Part shown: positions 25,687 to 32,979 of the stretch, in pieces
How positions within the stretch are numbered: position 1 is the stretch's first letter
Layout of the letters: each line of letters begins with the position of its first letter
Origin: JACMLC01 sp963817025
Lineage (GTDB): Bacteria > Acidobacteriota > Blastocatellia > Pyrinomonadales > Pyrinomonadaceae
Assembly: GCA_963817025.1 (NCBI GenBank)
Contig: CAWFML010000001.1
Span: 248,001 to 312,000, forward strand
DNA: 64,000 nucleotides
Direction of reading: 5' to 3'
Position numbers and translations under genes: made by a program
The notes under the pieces: generated by a model
Database searches by the model: none
Seen by the model: the letters and a program-made list of their open reading frames with translations, nothing else
What the model was told of the DNA's origin: nothing

Positions 25687-26928
25687 ATGCTGTATCTATC
25701 GCAGGTGCTGGGTCGTCCCATACGCGATCTCGAAGGCGAGCGTGTGGCGACGATTAAAGATGTCATTGTGCGTCTGGGCGAGGGAGACCATCCGCCCGTG
25801 ACGGGCCTTGTCGCGCGCTACAGGCGCAGGGATTTTTTTATGCCGCGCCCGCGCATCAAGGAATTTAACGAGCATGGCGCGCGGCTCAATGCGGATATTC
25901 TTGACCTGCGCCCGTTCGCGCGGCGCGAGAACGAGGTCTTGCTGGCGCGCGATGTGCTCGACAAGCAGTTGATTGATGTGGACGGCAAGCGCGTGGTGCG
26001 CGTCAATGATGTGCAACTTATAGAGGCTGCGAACGAGTGGCGTGTGACGGGCGCGGATGTCAGTCTACAGGGTTTGTGGAGACGTTTGACGCCGCATAAT
26101 TTTTACGGGACGAATCGTCCCGTCGAAGTGATTGACTGGGCAGACGTAGGATACCTTGCGACGGATGCTTCGACGGTGCAGTTGAAATCTTCGCGCGACA
26201 AGCTGGCGCGGCTGCACCCGGTCGAGATTGCGCGGCTCGCAGAGGCTCTCTCTTATCATCACGGCTCGGAGATTGTCGAATCGCTCGATGACGAGTCGGC
26301 GGCGGAAATGCTGGAAGAGATGTCTGCGGAAGATCAGGCGCGCATCATCGGCGATATGGATGAAGAGCGGGCAGCAGACATTCTTGAATGGATGTCGCCG
26401 GATGAGGCTGCGGACGTGCTGGGGGATTTGCCGGAAGAGAAGGCCGAAGATTTGCTCAAGCGCATGGAGACGGAAGAGCAGGCGGATGTCGCAGAACTGC
26501 TGCCATATGAAGATGACACGGCGGGGGGCTTGATGACGACGGAGTTTGTGACGCTCCCGCGCAACCTCACAGTCAGCGAAGCCCTCGCACGCCTGCGCGA
26601 GATGGCAGAGACGCCGAACATGATCTATTACCTCTACGTCGTCGAGCAGGAAGGGTCTTGGAAGCTCTGCGGCGTCATCGCGCTTCGCTCTCTAATCCTG
26701 GCTGAGCCGGACGCGCCGCTCGCGGATGTGATGCGCGACGAGTTTCAAACGGCAGGCGCGCACGATGCCGCGCATGCCGTGGCGCAAAAGATAGCTGAAT
26801 ATAACTTGCTGGCTCTGCCGGTGGTTGATGAGTTGGGCGACATTCTGGGCATTATTACTGTGGATGATGCAATGGAACTGCTGCTGCCGAAGGGCTGGCG
26901 TCAGCGTGTCCCCAGACTTTTCGGCTAG
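25687..26928 (+). CDS. Soluble PRC-barrel / MgtE-N / tandem CBS protein
   Basis: A 413-residue protein without membrane helices. Residues 1-150 form PRC-barrel-like segments (GRPIRDLEGERVATIKDVIV, and a second LIDVDGKRVVRVNDVQLIE). Residues 178-290 are an MgtE N-terminal superhelix (LHPVEIARLAEAL, then repeating acidic turns such as MSPDEAADVLGDLPEEKA). Two CBS motifs follow to the end (LMTTEFVTLPRNLTVSEALARL and LPVVDELGDILGIITVDDAM). It is the cytosolic magnesium-sensing half of MgtE without the channel. Relatives are commonly encoded beside Nramp-family transporters. Here the transporter gene lies downstream at 29761, separated by a kinase gene. It probably gates or regulates that transporter. 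Confidence 0.88.
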   Translation: MLYLSQVLGRPIRDLEGERVATIKDVIVRLGEGDHPPVTGLVARYRRRDFFMPRPRIKEFNEHGARLNADILDLRPFARRENEVLLARDVLDKQLIDVDGKRVVRVNDVQLIEAANEWRVTGADVSLQGLWRRLTPHNFYGTNRPVEVIDWADVGYLATDASTVQLKSSRDKLARLHPVEIARLAEALSYHHGSEIVESLDDESAAEMLEEMSAEDQARIIGDMDEERAADILEWMSPDEAADVLGDLPEEKAEDLLKRMETEEQADVAELLPYEDDTAGGLMTTEFVTLPRNLTVSEALARLREMAETPNMIYYLYVVEQEGSWKLCGVIALRSLILAEPDAPLADVMRDEFQTAGAHDAAHAVAQKIAEYNLLALPVVDELGDILGIITVDDAMELLLPKGWRQRVPRLFG

Positions 26929-27300
26929 CCTCCAATCCCTCAATCTCAACTAAAATTCTCGCTATCGAATCAGGAAAGATGTTGACTTTAATCAGGCTTA
27001 TGTTTAGTCTGCTCTCAATGAGCCTGTACGGGGTTTATGCCTCGCTATGATAACGGATGAGACACGCTCCCAGTCTCTTCCATTGATTACGCTCGGGCGT
27101 ACCAGACCTTGGGCAAAGCATAAGACGCACAACAGAATAGAAGCCCCGCTTAAGAGCACATCAGAAGTCTTAGAAGCTTGACCGGAACGCGCTTGCTTCT
27201 TAAATTGTTTCAATCCGGCGGATAGTTGTCTGCTTGTAGTTGCAACGTCATTCGGATTCCGTTCAACAGGCTCTTAGCCTCAGACAGAAAGCTTAAAGCC
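26929..27300. other. Intergenic region upstream of the second kinase gene
   Basis: A 372-bp gap without a supported gene. It contains a good promoter candidate (27178-27206) and a weaker one near 26983 (TTGACT with TAGTCT at 17 bases). Base composition is lower in GC than the flanking transporter genes, in common with the kinase gene that follows. Confidence 0.55.
27178..27206 (+). promoter_or_regulatory. Predicted sigma-70-type promoter of the second kinase gene
   Basis: TTGACC at 27178-27183, a 17-base spacer and TAAATT at 27201-27206. Transcription would start about 88 bases before the ATG at 27301. Confidence 0.5.
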
Positions 27301-29487
27301 ATGACGCCCCGACGACCCTCAAATAATAGCAACTCCGGTTTAGAATGGCATCGGAAGTTACAGGAACTTGACCCGGAACGCGCTGACAAGCTCCTCGAAT
27401 TAACACAACCAAACGGACTCTTACATAACCGTTTCCGCCTCCGCGACTTGCTCGACAAGGGCGGGTTCGGGCAGATTTTAACGGCGGAGGATGGCAATCT
27501 GGGTCGCCTCGTGGTGATCAAATTGTTACACGATATAAGCAACGAGAAGCAGCGTCGGCAATTCAATTGCGAGGCCACAATCTTGGCGAACTTGCAACAT
27601 CCGGCATTGCCCTCGGTCTTTGACTACTTTACCGAGGGCGACATCCCATTCTTGGTGATGGAGTACATCAAAGGCGACGATTTTGGAAAATTGCTCAAGC
27701 GCAAACCAAATTTCATGGTGCAGCAAGTTTTATGTTGGGCTGATGATCTGCTGGATGCTCTTGATTATTTGCACAATCAAAGCAAGCCTATAATTCACAG
27801 AGACATTAAGCCCGGGAACATCATCCTCACGACGCGTGGTAAAGTTATCCTTGTCGATTTCGGTCTGGCTAAGGGCGAAGCGGATTCGATGGTGATATTA
27901 TCTGAAACCCGCAAAGGGACTTCGAGCGTCTTCGCCTGCACTAGACACTATGCGCCCCTCGAACAGTTGAACGGCTACGGCACAGACGCGAAGAGCGACA
28001 TCTTTGCGCTCGGCGCGACACTTTATCATTTATTGGCAGGGCAGTTGCCTTGCGACGCCGCGCAACGCTGGGGCCAGTTCCCGAAGAGCGGTCGCGACCC
28101 GCTCCCGCTCGCACATGATTTGAATCCGGCAGTCTCTATCCAGCTTTCTGAAATATTGTTAAAGGCAATGGCTATAAATCCTGGAGACCGGTTCGAGTCT
28201 GCCGCAGAGATGCGGGCCGAGCTTGGGAAAGTGCAGGCTGAGATCACCAAAGTTGGACAGGAAATGGAAGAGATAGTTCGCAGAGTCGAAATCAAAAGCG
28301 ATGCACATGCCGTAGATTTAATCGACGCCGAGAGAAATTCTTTCGAGCATCCAACTTCTTCTACCAACATACAGGTTAAAGATTCCCCGATAGTCATACA
28401 GTCTGCCGAACAGGATAAACGGCAACAACGGAAAGAGACCAGCCAGCCGGAGGAAGAAGTAGTGAAGCCTGTAATGGCTTCCGAAGATGAAAGCCAATTA
28501 GAAGAGGATGCGCTTCGCGCCGTTGTAGAAGAAGTTGTTCAACCTGCGCCTCCTGATCGTATAGAAGTTCACATCCCATCAATCGCAGAGCGACGCGCGA
28601 AGAGCAGGCGGCTTAGGCCAATCATATCGACACTCGCAGCCCTGTTGGTGATTGCGACTGCCTTTGCCTTTATTATCTACTTCAGGTCAGGCACCAAGCA
28701 AAACACCGCTTCGAAGTCGAACTATACACAGGGCAGCGATAATCCTACGTTGCCATTGGGCGGGTCAATTAGCCCTCAGGCTAACACTAACCAGCTACCG
28801 GAAAATCCTGCGCCGAATAATACGCGGCCCAACACTAACGGCCTGCCGGGAAACATTCGGCCAGTTGATAAAAAGCAACCTGAAGTTCCTAAGCCATCGC
28901 CGATACATCCGCAACGAGAGCGAGAAGAGGCTAAGGAGGCCCGCCTTCACCACGATATTCATGCTCAACTCATAAGCCCGAAAGAGATTGAAAGCCATCA
29001 CCGAGATGCCGCTCTGAAACGCTACAATCGAGGCATCGCTTATGCCAATAGCGGAAAATATAAGGCAGCCGCACAGGAGTTTAAGGCAGCCGCTATACTC
29101 AAGCAAAATTTTTATGAAGCGCACATCCTTTACGGCAACAGTTTTGTTGCGCTCAAAGACTATCAGGCAGCACGCGAGCAGTACGAGACCGCCTTTAAAT
29201 CATATAAAAAAGTCCATAAGCGAGACTTTGATAAGGCGACTTACAATCTAGTACTCGTGAATATTTTGATGGACGATAAGAAAGCGGTTGTGGCGCACTA
29301 CCGGAAATTGCAAACGCTTAATCGTGACTTGGCTCGTGAACTCGCCGAAAATCCTAAAGTGCCGCTTAAATTCCGCGATATACTCAAGACCGAAGCGCCT
29401 GATAAAAGGAAGCCGCAACGACGACCCGATAAAAGAAGCCAGCAACAACAGCGACCCGCGCAACCACGAAAAAGCTCGCGAAGATAG
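27301..29487 (+). CDS. Ser/Thr protein kinase with transmembrane helix and TPR-like C-terminus
   Basis: About 728 residues from the ATG at 27301. Longer starts lack similarity. The kinase domain (45-315) has a shortened glycine loop DKGGFGQIL, K74, HRDIKPGN with D168, and DFG at 186-188. The activation segment is long and contains CTRHYAPLEQ in place of GTxxYMAPEQ. An acidic, charged linker leads to a membrane helix (IISTLAALLVIATAFAFIIY, near 445), a Pro/Asn-rich spacer, and a C-terminal helical repeat region (YNRGIAYANSGKYKAAAQEF) resembling TPRs. The tail is strongly basic. Codons are visibly richer in A and T than those of adjacent genes. It separates two metal-homeostasis genes and may be a later insertion. 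Confidence 0.87.
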   Translation: MTPRRPSNNSNSGLEWHRKLQELDPERADKLLELTQPNGLLHNRFRLRDLLDKGGFGQILTAEDGNLGRLVVIKLLHDISNEKQRRQFNCEATILANLQHPALPSVFDYFTEGDIPFLVMEYIKGDDFGKLLKRKPNFMVQQVLCWADDLLDALDYLHNQSKPIIHRDIKPGNIILTTRGKVILVDFGLAKGEADSMVILSETRKGTSSVFACTRHYAPLEQLNGYGTDAKSDIFALGATLYHLLAGQLPCDAAQRWGQFPKSGRDPLPLAHDLNPAVSIQLSEILLKAMAINPGDRFESAAEMRAELGKVQAEITKVGQEMEEIVRRVEIKSDAHAVDLIDAERNSFEHPTSSTNIQVKDSPIVIQSAEQDKRQQRKETSQPEEEVVKPVMASEDESQLEEDALRAVVEEVVQPAPPDRIEVHIPSIAERRAKSRRLRPIISTLAALLVIATAFAFIIYFRSGTKQNTASKSNYTQGSDNPTLPLGGSISPQANTNQLPENPAPNNTRPNTNGLPGNIRPVDKKQPEVPKPSPIHPQREREEAKEARLHHDIHAQLISPKEIESHHRDAALKRYNRGIAYANSGKYKAAAQEFKAAAILKQNFYEAHILYGNSFVALKDYQAAREQYETAFKSYKKVHKRDFDKATYNLVLVNILMDDKKAVVAHYRKLQTLNRDLARELAENPKVPLKFRDILKTEAPDKRKPQRRPDKRSQQQQRPAQPRKSSRR

Positions 29488-29760
29488 AAACTTTTCCTGC
29501 GCTTTCCTCTGGGATAGCTTAGCGCCATCTTCCTCACAAAAAATCGAGCCGGCTCGTAGATCGGCTCTGTACTTTACAAACAGCTTCAAGTAAAAAAACT
29601 TGCCTGACATGCGCTCTCGTGAGTTCATCATTTATTGAGCCGTCTAAGGCGTTAGCTTGCCAGCACAGCGGGTTTCGATTTAAGGTGCTTCACAGATATT
29701 CTTCCAGAGACATTCAGGCAGCTAACTTTTAGGAAACGATGTCCGACGGAGACCCTCCAA

Positions 29761-31077
29761 ATGGCCGAATCACGCGCAGCGGTTCGCACCGCCGGGCGTC
29801 GCTTGTTGCGGCGCACGTCTCGTGGTGTGCAGCGCACGCTTTCGGGGCGCAGAGGGCTGATCACCTATCTGGCAATCCTCGGCCCCGGCATGATTGCGGC
29901 TAACGCAGGCAACGATGCGGGCGGAATTGCGACCTATGCTTCGGTCGGCGCAAACTACGGCTACAAGCTTCTCTGGGCCTTTATTCCCATCACCATCAGT
30001 CTCACCTTGGTGCAGGAGATGTGCGCGCGTATGGGCGCGGTGACGGGCAAGGGGCTGTCCGATCTGATACGCGAACAATTCGGCGTGCGCTGGACTGCGC
30101 TGGTGATGCTTGCGCTGTTAATCGCCAACGGCGGCGTCACAGTTTCGGAGTTTGCAGGCATCGCAGCGGCGACGGAGATTTTCGGCGTGCCGCGCTTTGT
30201 CTCCGTCCCGCTCGCGGCGGCGACTGTCTGGTGGCTCGTGGTCAAAGGCTCTTACAAGAGCGTCGAGCGCGTTTTCCTGCTCATGTCGCTGGTCTTCTTC
30301 GGTTACATTATTTCGGCCTTCATGGCGCGGCCCGAATGGGGCGAGGTGGCGCGCGGTTTCATCCAACCGAGCTTTAGTCTCGACACGGCTTATCTCTTCA
30401 CTCTGGTCGCAATCATCGGAACGACCATCTCGCCTTACATGCAGGTCTTCGTACAGTCGTCTGTGGTCGAGAAAGGCACGACCGCTGAAGATTACGATTT
30501 GACGCGTGCGGATGTGATTGTCGGCACGCTGTTCGCCATGTCCATAGCCTTCTTTATCGTCGTCTCGACGGCGGCGACGCTGCACAAGGTCGGCATTCGG
30601 ATAGAAACGGCTGCGGATGCGGCGCGTGCTCTGGAGCCGCTGGCAGGTCAATACGCTGGGCTGCTTTTCGCAATCGGTCTCTTCGGCGCATCCATGCTGG
30701 CGGCGGGCGTGCTGCCGCTGGCGACCGCCTACTCCATCAGCGAAGCTCTCGGTTTTGAAAAGGGAGTTTCCAGAAGCTTTCGTGAAGCGCCCATCTTTAT
30801 CGGCATCTTTACTTTTCTGATAGTCGTCGGCGCACTCGTGGCGATGCTTCCCGGCTTGCCGCTGATACGCGTGCTGCTGGTCACGCAGGTCATCAACGGC
30901 CTGTTGCTGCCTGTGATTCTGATTGCAGTCCTGCGCCTAGTTAATAATCGAGAACTGATGGGCGAGCAGACCAACGGCCCCGTCTATAATGTCGCGGCAT
31001 GGCTGACGACCATCGTCGTCTCGGCTTTGTCGCTGCTCCTGATTCTGGCGACCCTCTTTCCGAATCTCTTTAAATAA
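29761..31077 (+). CDS. Nramp-family divalent cation transporter with non-canonical metal site
   Basis: A 438-residue membrane protein with eleven to twelve helices and the Nramp (PF01566-type) fold. Helix 1 reads ILGPGMIAANAGNDAGGIAT, where manganese and iron transporters have the DPGN motif. Helix 6 has TTISPYMQVFVQSS in place of the MPH-containing motif. The first Asp and the metal-binding Met are thus missing, as in Nramp relatives that carry other ions such as magnesium. Together with the MgtE-N/CBS protein encoded upstream, magnesium is a reasonable guess. The N-terminus has an Arg-rich cytosolic extension. The ribosome-binding site is weak. Confidence 0.85.
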   Translation: MAESRAAVRTAGRRLLRRTSRGVQRTLSGRRGLITYLAILGPGMIAANAGNDAGGIATYASVGANYGYKLLWAFIPITISLTLVQEMCARMGAVTGKGLSDLIREQFGVRWTALVMLALLIANGGVTVSEFAGIAAATEIFGVPRFVSVPLAAATVWWLVVKGSYKSVERVFLLMSLVFFGYIISAFMARPEWGEVARGFIQPSFSLDTAYLFTLVAIIGTTISPYMQVFVQSSVVEKGTTAEDYDLTRADVIVGTLFAMSIAFFIVVSTAATLHKVGIRIETAADAARALEPLAGQYAGLLFAIGLFGASMLAAGVLPLATAYSISEALGFEKGVSRSFREAPIFIGIFTFLIVVGALVAMLPGLPLIRVLLVTQVINGLLLPVILIAVLRLVNNRELMGEQTNGPVYNVAAWLTTIVVSALSLLLILATLFPNLFK

Positions 31078-31508
31078 CCACCAGAGCGAAGAACGTCTCG
31101 CGCAAAGGCGCAAAGAAACCATTGAGGCTTTTCTTAAGAAAGCTCTACGGAAACTTGGTAGTGGTTCAGTTTGAACTTCATCAGGCGTGTCGTGATTCGT
31201 GAGTTGTTTTATGAGGAAAGAAATGGTTTCCCGCAAAGGCGCTGGTGGCGCAAAGAGAAGACCGCAAAGAGCGAATGGCATTCAATGCTTTGCGTTCTTC
31301 TTCCACGCCTTTGCGGGAAACTGTCTTTTTCTTCTCTATCTTTGAAACTGAGCTATTACCGGAAACTTAAAGCCCGGCTTTTCCGCTCGCCAATGCGACC
31401 CGATTAGTGGTAAAAACTTGCCGCACAAGCTCTTTACTTTCCTGTTCCTGAGACATTAGGAATTGTCTCTTGCGTCGCCCGCTCTTTGGGCTTGCATCAT
31501 GAATCATT
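31078..31508. other. Intergenic region with repeats between two plus-strand genes
   Basis: A 431-bp gap with no gene. It has a partial copy of the cgcaaaggcg element at 31097, the tract shared with 23661 (31157-31228), and the 27-mer fold-back at 31229-31318. No clear promoter for the channel gene was found. Confidence 0.55.
31229..31318. repeat. Fold-back repeat with the common 27-mer arm and truncated partner
   Basis: Positions 31229-31255 are identical to the 27-mer arms at 14068 and 20670. The opposite arm is shortened to 13 bases (31306-31318, cgcctttgcggga). This third copy therefore looks like a decayed or differently paired version. Confidence 0.85.
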
Positions 31509-32972
31509 ATGCCGGTCTCGCAGGTTAAGAAAAACTTAGTCATCTTTCTCGTCACGACGGCCCTCGTCGCGCTGGCCCTCTCGCTCGTCTACTCCTTCGA
31601 GCCAAGTTTGCGCGCTTACTTCGTAGATCGCGTGACGGACACGCAGATGCACGATGCTGCCGGAGCTTCCTTCGACAATGTTTTCAAGATCACGAAGATA
31701 GTGCTCTGGATGTTCCTCTTCATAGTCTTTATCAGGGCCATCAACGCGCTGATCTTCGGTTTTGCTTTTCGGCTGCGCAAAGGCTATGAAGCGCCGAATC
31801 TGGTGCGCAACACCTTTTCAATTGTCGCTTACATCATCATCTTTGCGGTTCTCTTCAAACGCTTTTATCCGGCGACAGACCTCGGCGCAGTCCTCGCCAC
31901 TTCGACCATCTTCGGCGTCATCATCGGTCTCGCTTTGCAGGACACGCTCGGCAATCTTTTCGCGGGCATCTCTTTGCAGGCCGACAAGCCATTTCAGGTC
32001 GGCGATGTGATTACCGTCGGCAAGTGGACGGGCGTGGTCGAGAGCATCACTTGGCGCGGCATCAAGATTCGCACCTTTACGAATCACATCGTCCTCATCA
32101 GCAACAGCAGCGCGGGCAAAGAATCCATAGAGGTCTGCCCGCGCGACAATCTGAACGCGCGCATCGTGTTCTTTAACACGCTCTACACGGATTCGCCCGC
32201 CAAGACGATACACGTCGTGCGCGAGGCCGTGCGCGAAGCGGATAACGTCTCGCAAAAGATCAGGCCGGTTGTCCGCATCAGAGACCTGGCCGAGAGCGGC
32301 GTTGATTATGAGGTCAAATACTGGCTCGAAGATTACGCGAAATATAACGACACGGATGCGCTCGTGCGCCAGAGAATCTGGTATGCCTTTCGTCGCGCCG
32401 GAATCAACTTCGCGTTCCCGACGCGCACGCTCATTGTCGAGCGCAAAACCAAAGGCGACGGGATGCGCGCCGACGGCAGCGAATTTATTGACCGCCTCAA
32501 TGCCGTGGACATCTTCGCGCCGCTCTCCGCCGAAGAGACCGCGCGGCTGGCGAAAAACAGCGTCCGCCGCGTCTTCGCTCCCGGCGAGACCGTGATTCGG
32601 GCGGGCGACGAAGGCTCAAGCATGTTCGTCGTCCATGAAGGCAAGGTGCGTGTGCAGATTAACGACAACGGCAAGCCGCGCACAGTGACGGTCTTGAATG
32701 AGGGAGATTTTTTCGGAGAGATGGCTCTCTTCACGGGCGAGCCGCGCACGGCCAACATCGTCGCCGCCGAAGAGACGGAAGTCTTAGAGATCGGCTTTCA
32801 GGCGATGAAGCATCTGTTTGACACCAACCCCGATCTGGTCGAAGCCCTCAGTCACACCATCGCCGAACGCCGCGCCGACCTCAAAGCCAAATCCGAAGAC
32901 GCCCAACCAGACGAGATGGAGTCCGAAGGCTTGCTCGCCGCCGTCAAACGCTTTTTCGGGATTAGCCAGTGA
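31509..32972 (+). CDS. MscS-type channel with C-terminal cyclic-nucleotide-binding domain
   Basis: A 487-residue membrane protein. Helices lie at about 10-30, 62-90 and 97-120, and the pore helix with the beta domain follows: FGVIIGLALQDTLGNLFAGI and DKPFQVGDVITVGKWTGVVE are typical of MscS. From about 340 to 465 there is a cNMP-binding domain with a phosphate-binding cassette (GEMALFTGEPRTANIVA). This is the architecture of bacterial cyclic-nucleotide-gated MscS relatives, which are ligand-gated more than tension-gated. An acidic C-terminal tail follows. It ends eight bases from the convergent phosphoesterase gene. Confidence 0.92.
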   Translation: MPVSQVKKNLVIFLVTTALVALALSLVYSFEPSLRAYFVDRVTDTQMHDAAGASFDNVFKITKIVLWMFLFIVFIRAINALIFGFAFRLRKGYEAPNLVRNTFSIVAYIIIFAVLFKRFYPATDLGAVLATSTIFGVIIGLALQDTLGNLFAGISLQADKPFQVGDVITVGKWTGVVESITWRGIKIRTFTNHIVLISNSSAGKESIEVCPRDNLNARIVFFNTLYTDSPAKTIHVVREAVREADNVSQKIRPVVRIRDLAESGVDYEVKYWLEDYAKYNDTDALVRQRIWYAFRRAGINFAFPTRTLIVERKTKGDGMRADGSEFIDRLNAVDIFAPLSAEETARLAKNSVRRVFAPGETVIRAGDEGSSMFVVHEGKVRVQINDNGKPRTVTVLNEGDFFGEMALFTGEPRTANIVAAEETEVLEIGFQAMKHLFDTNPDLVEALSHTIAERRADLKAKSEDAQPDEMESEGLLAAVKRFFGISQ

Positions 32973-32979
32973 TGCTGCG

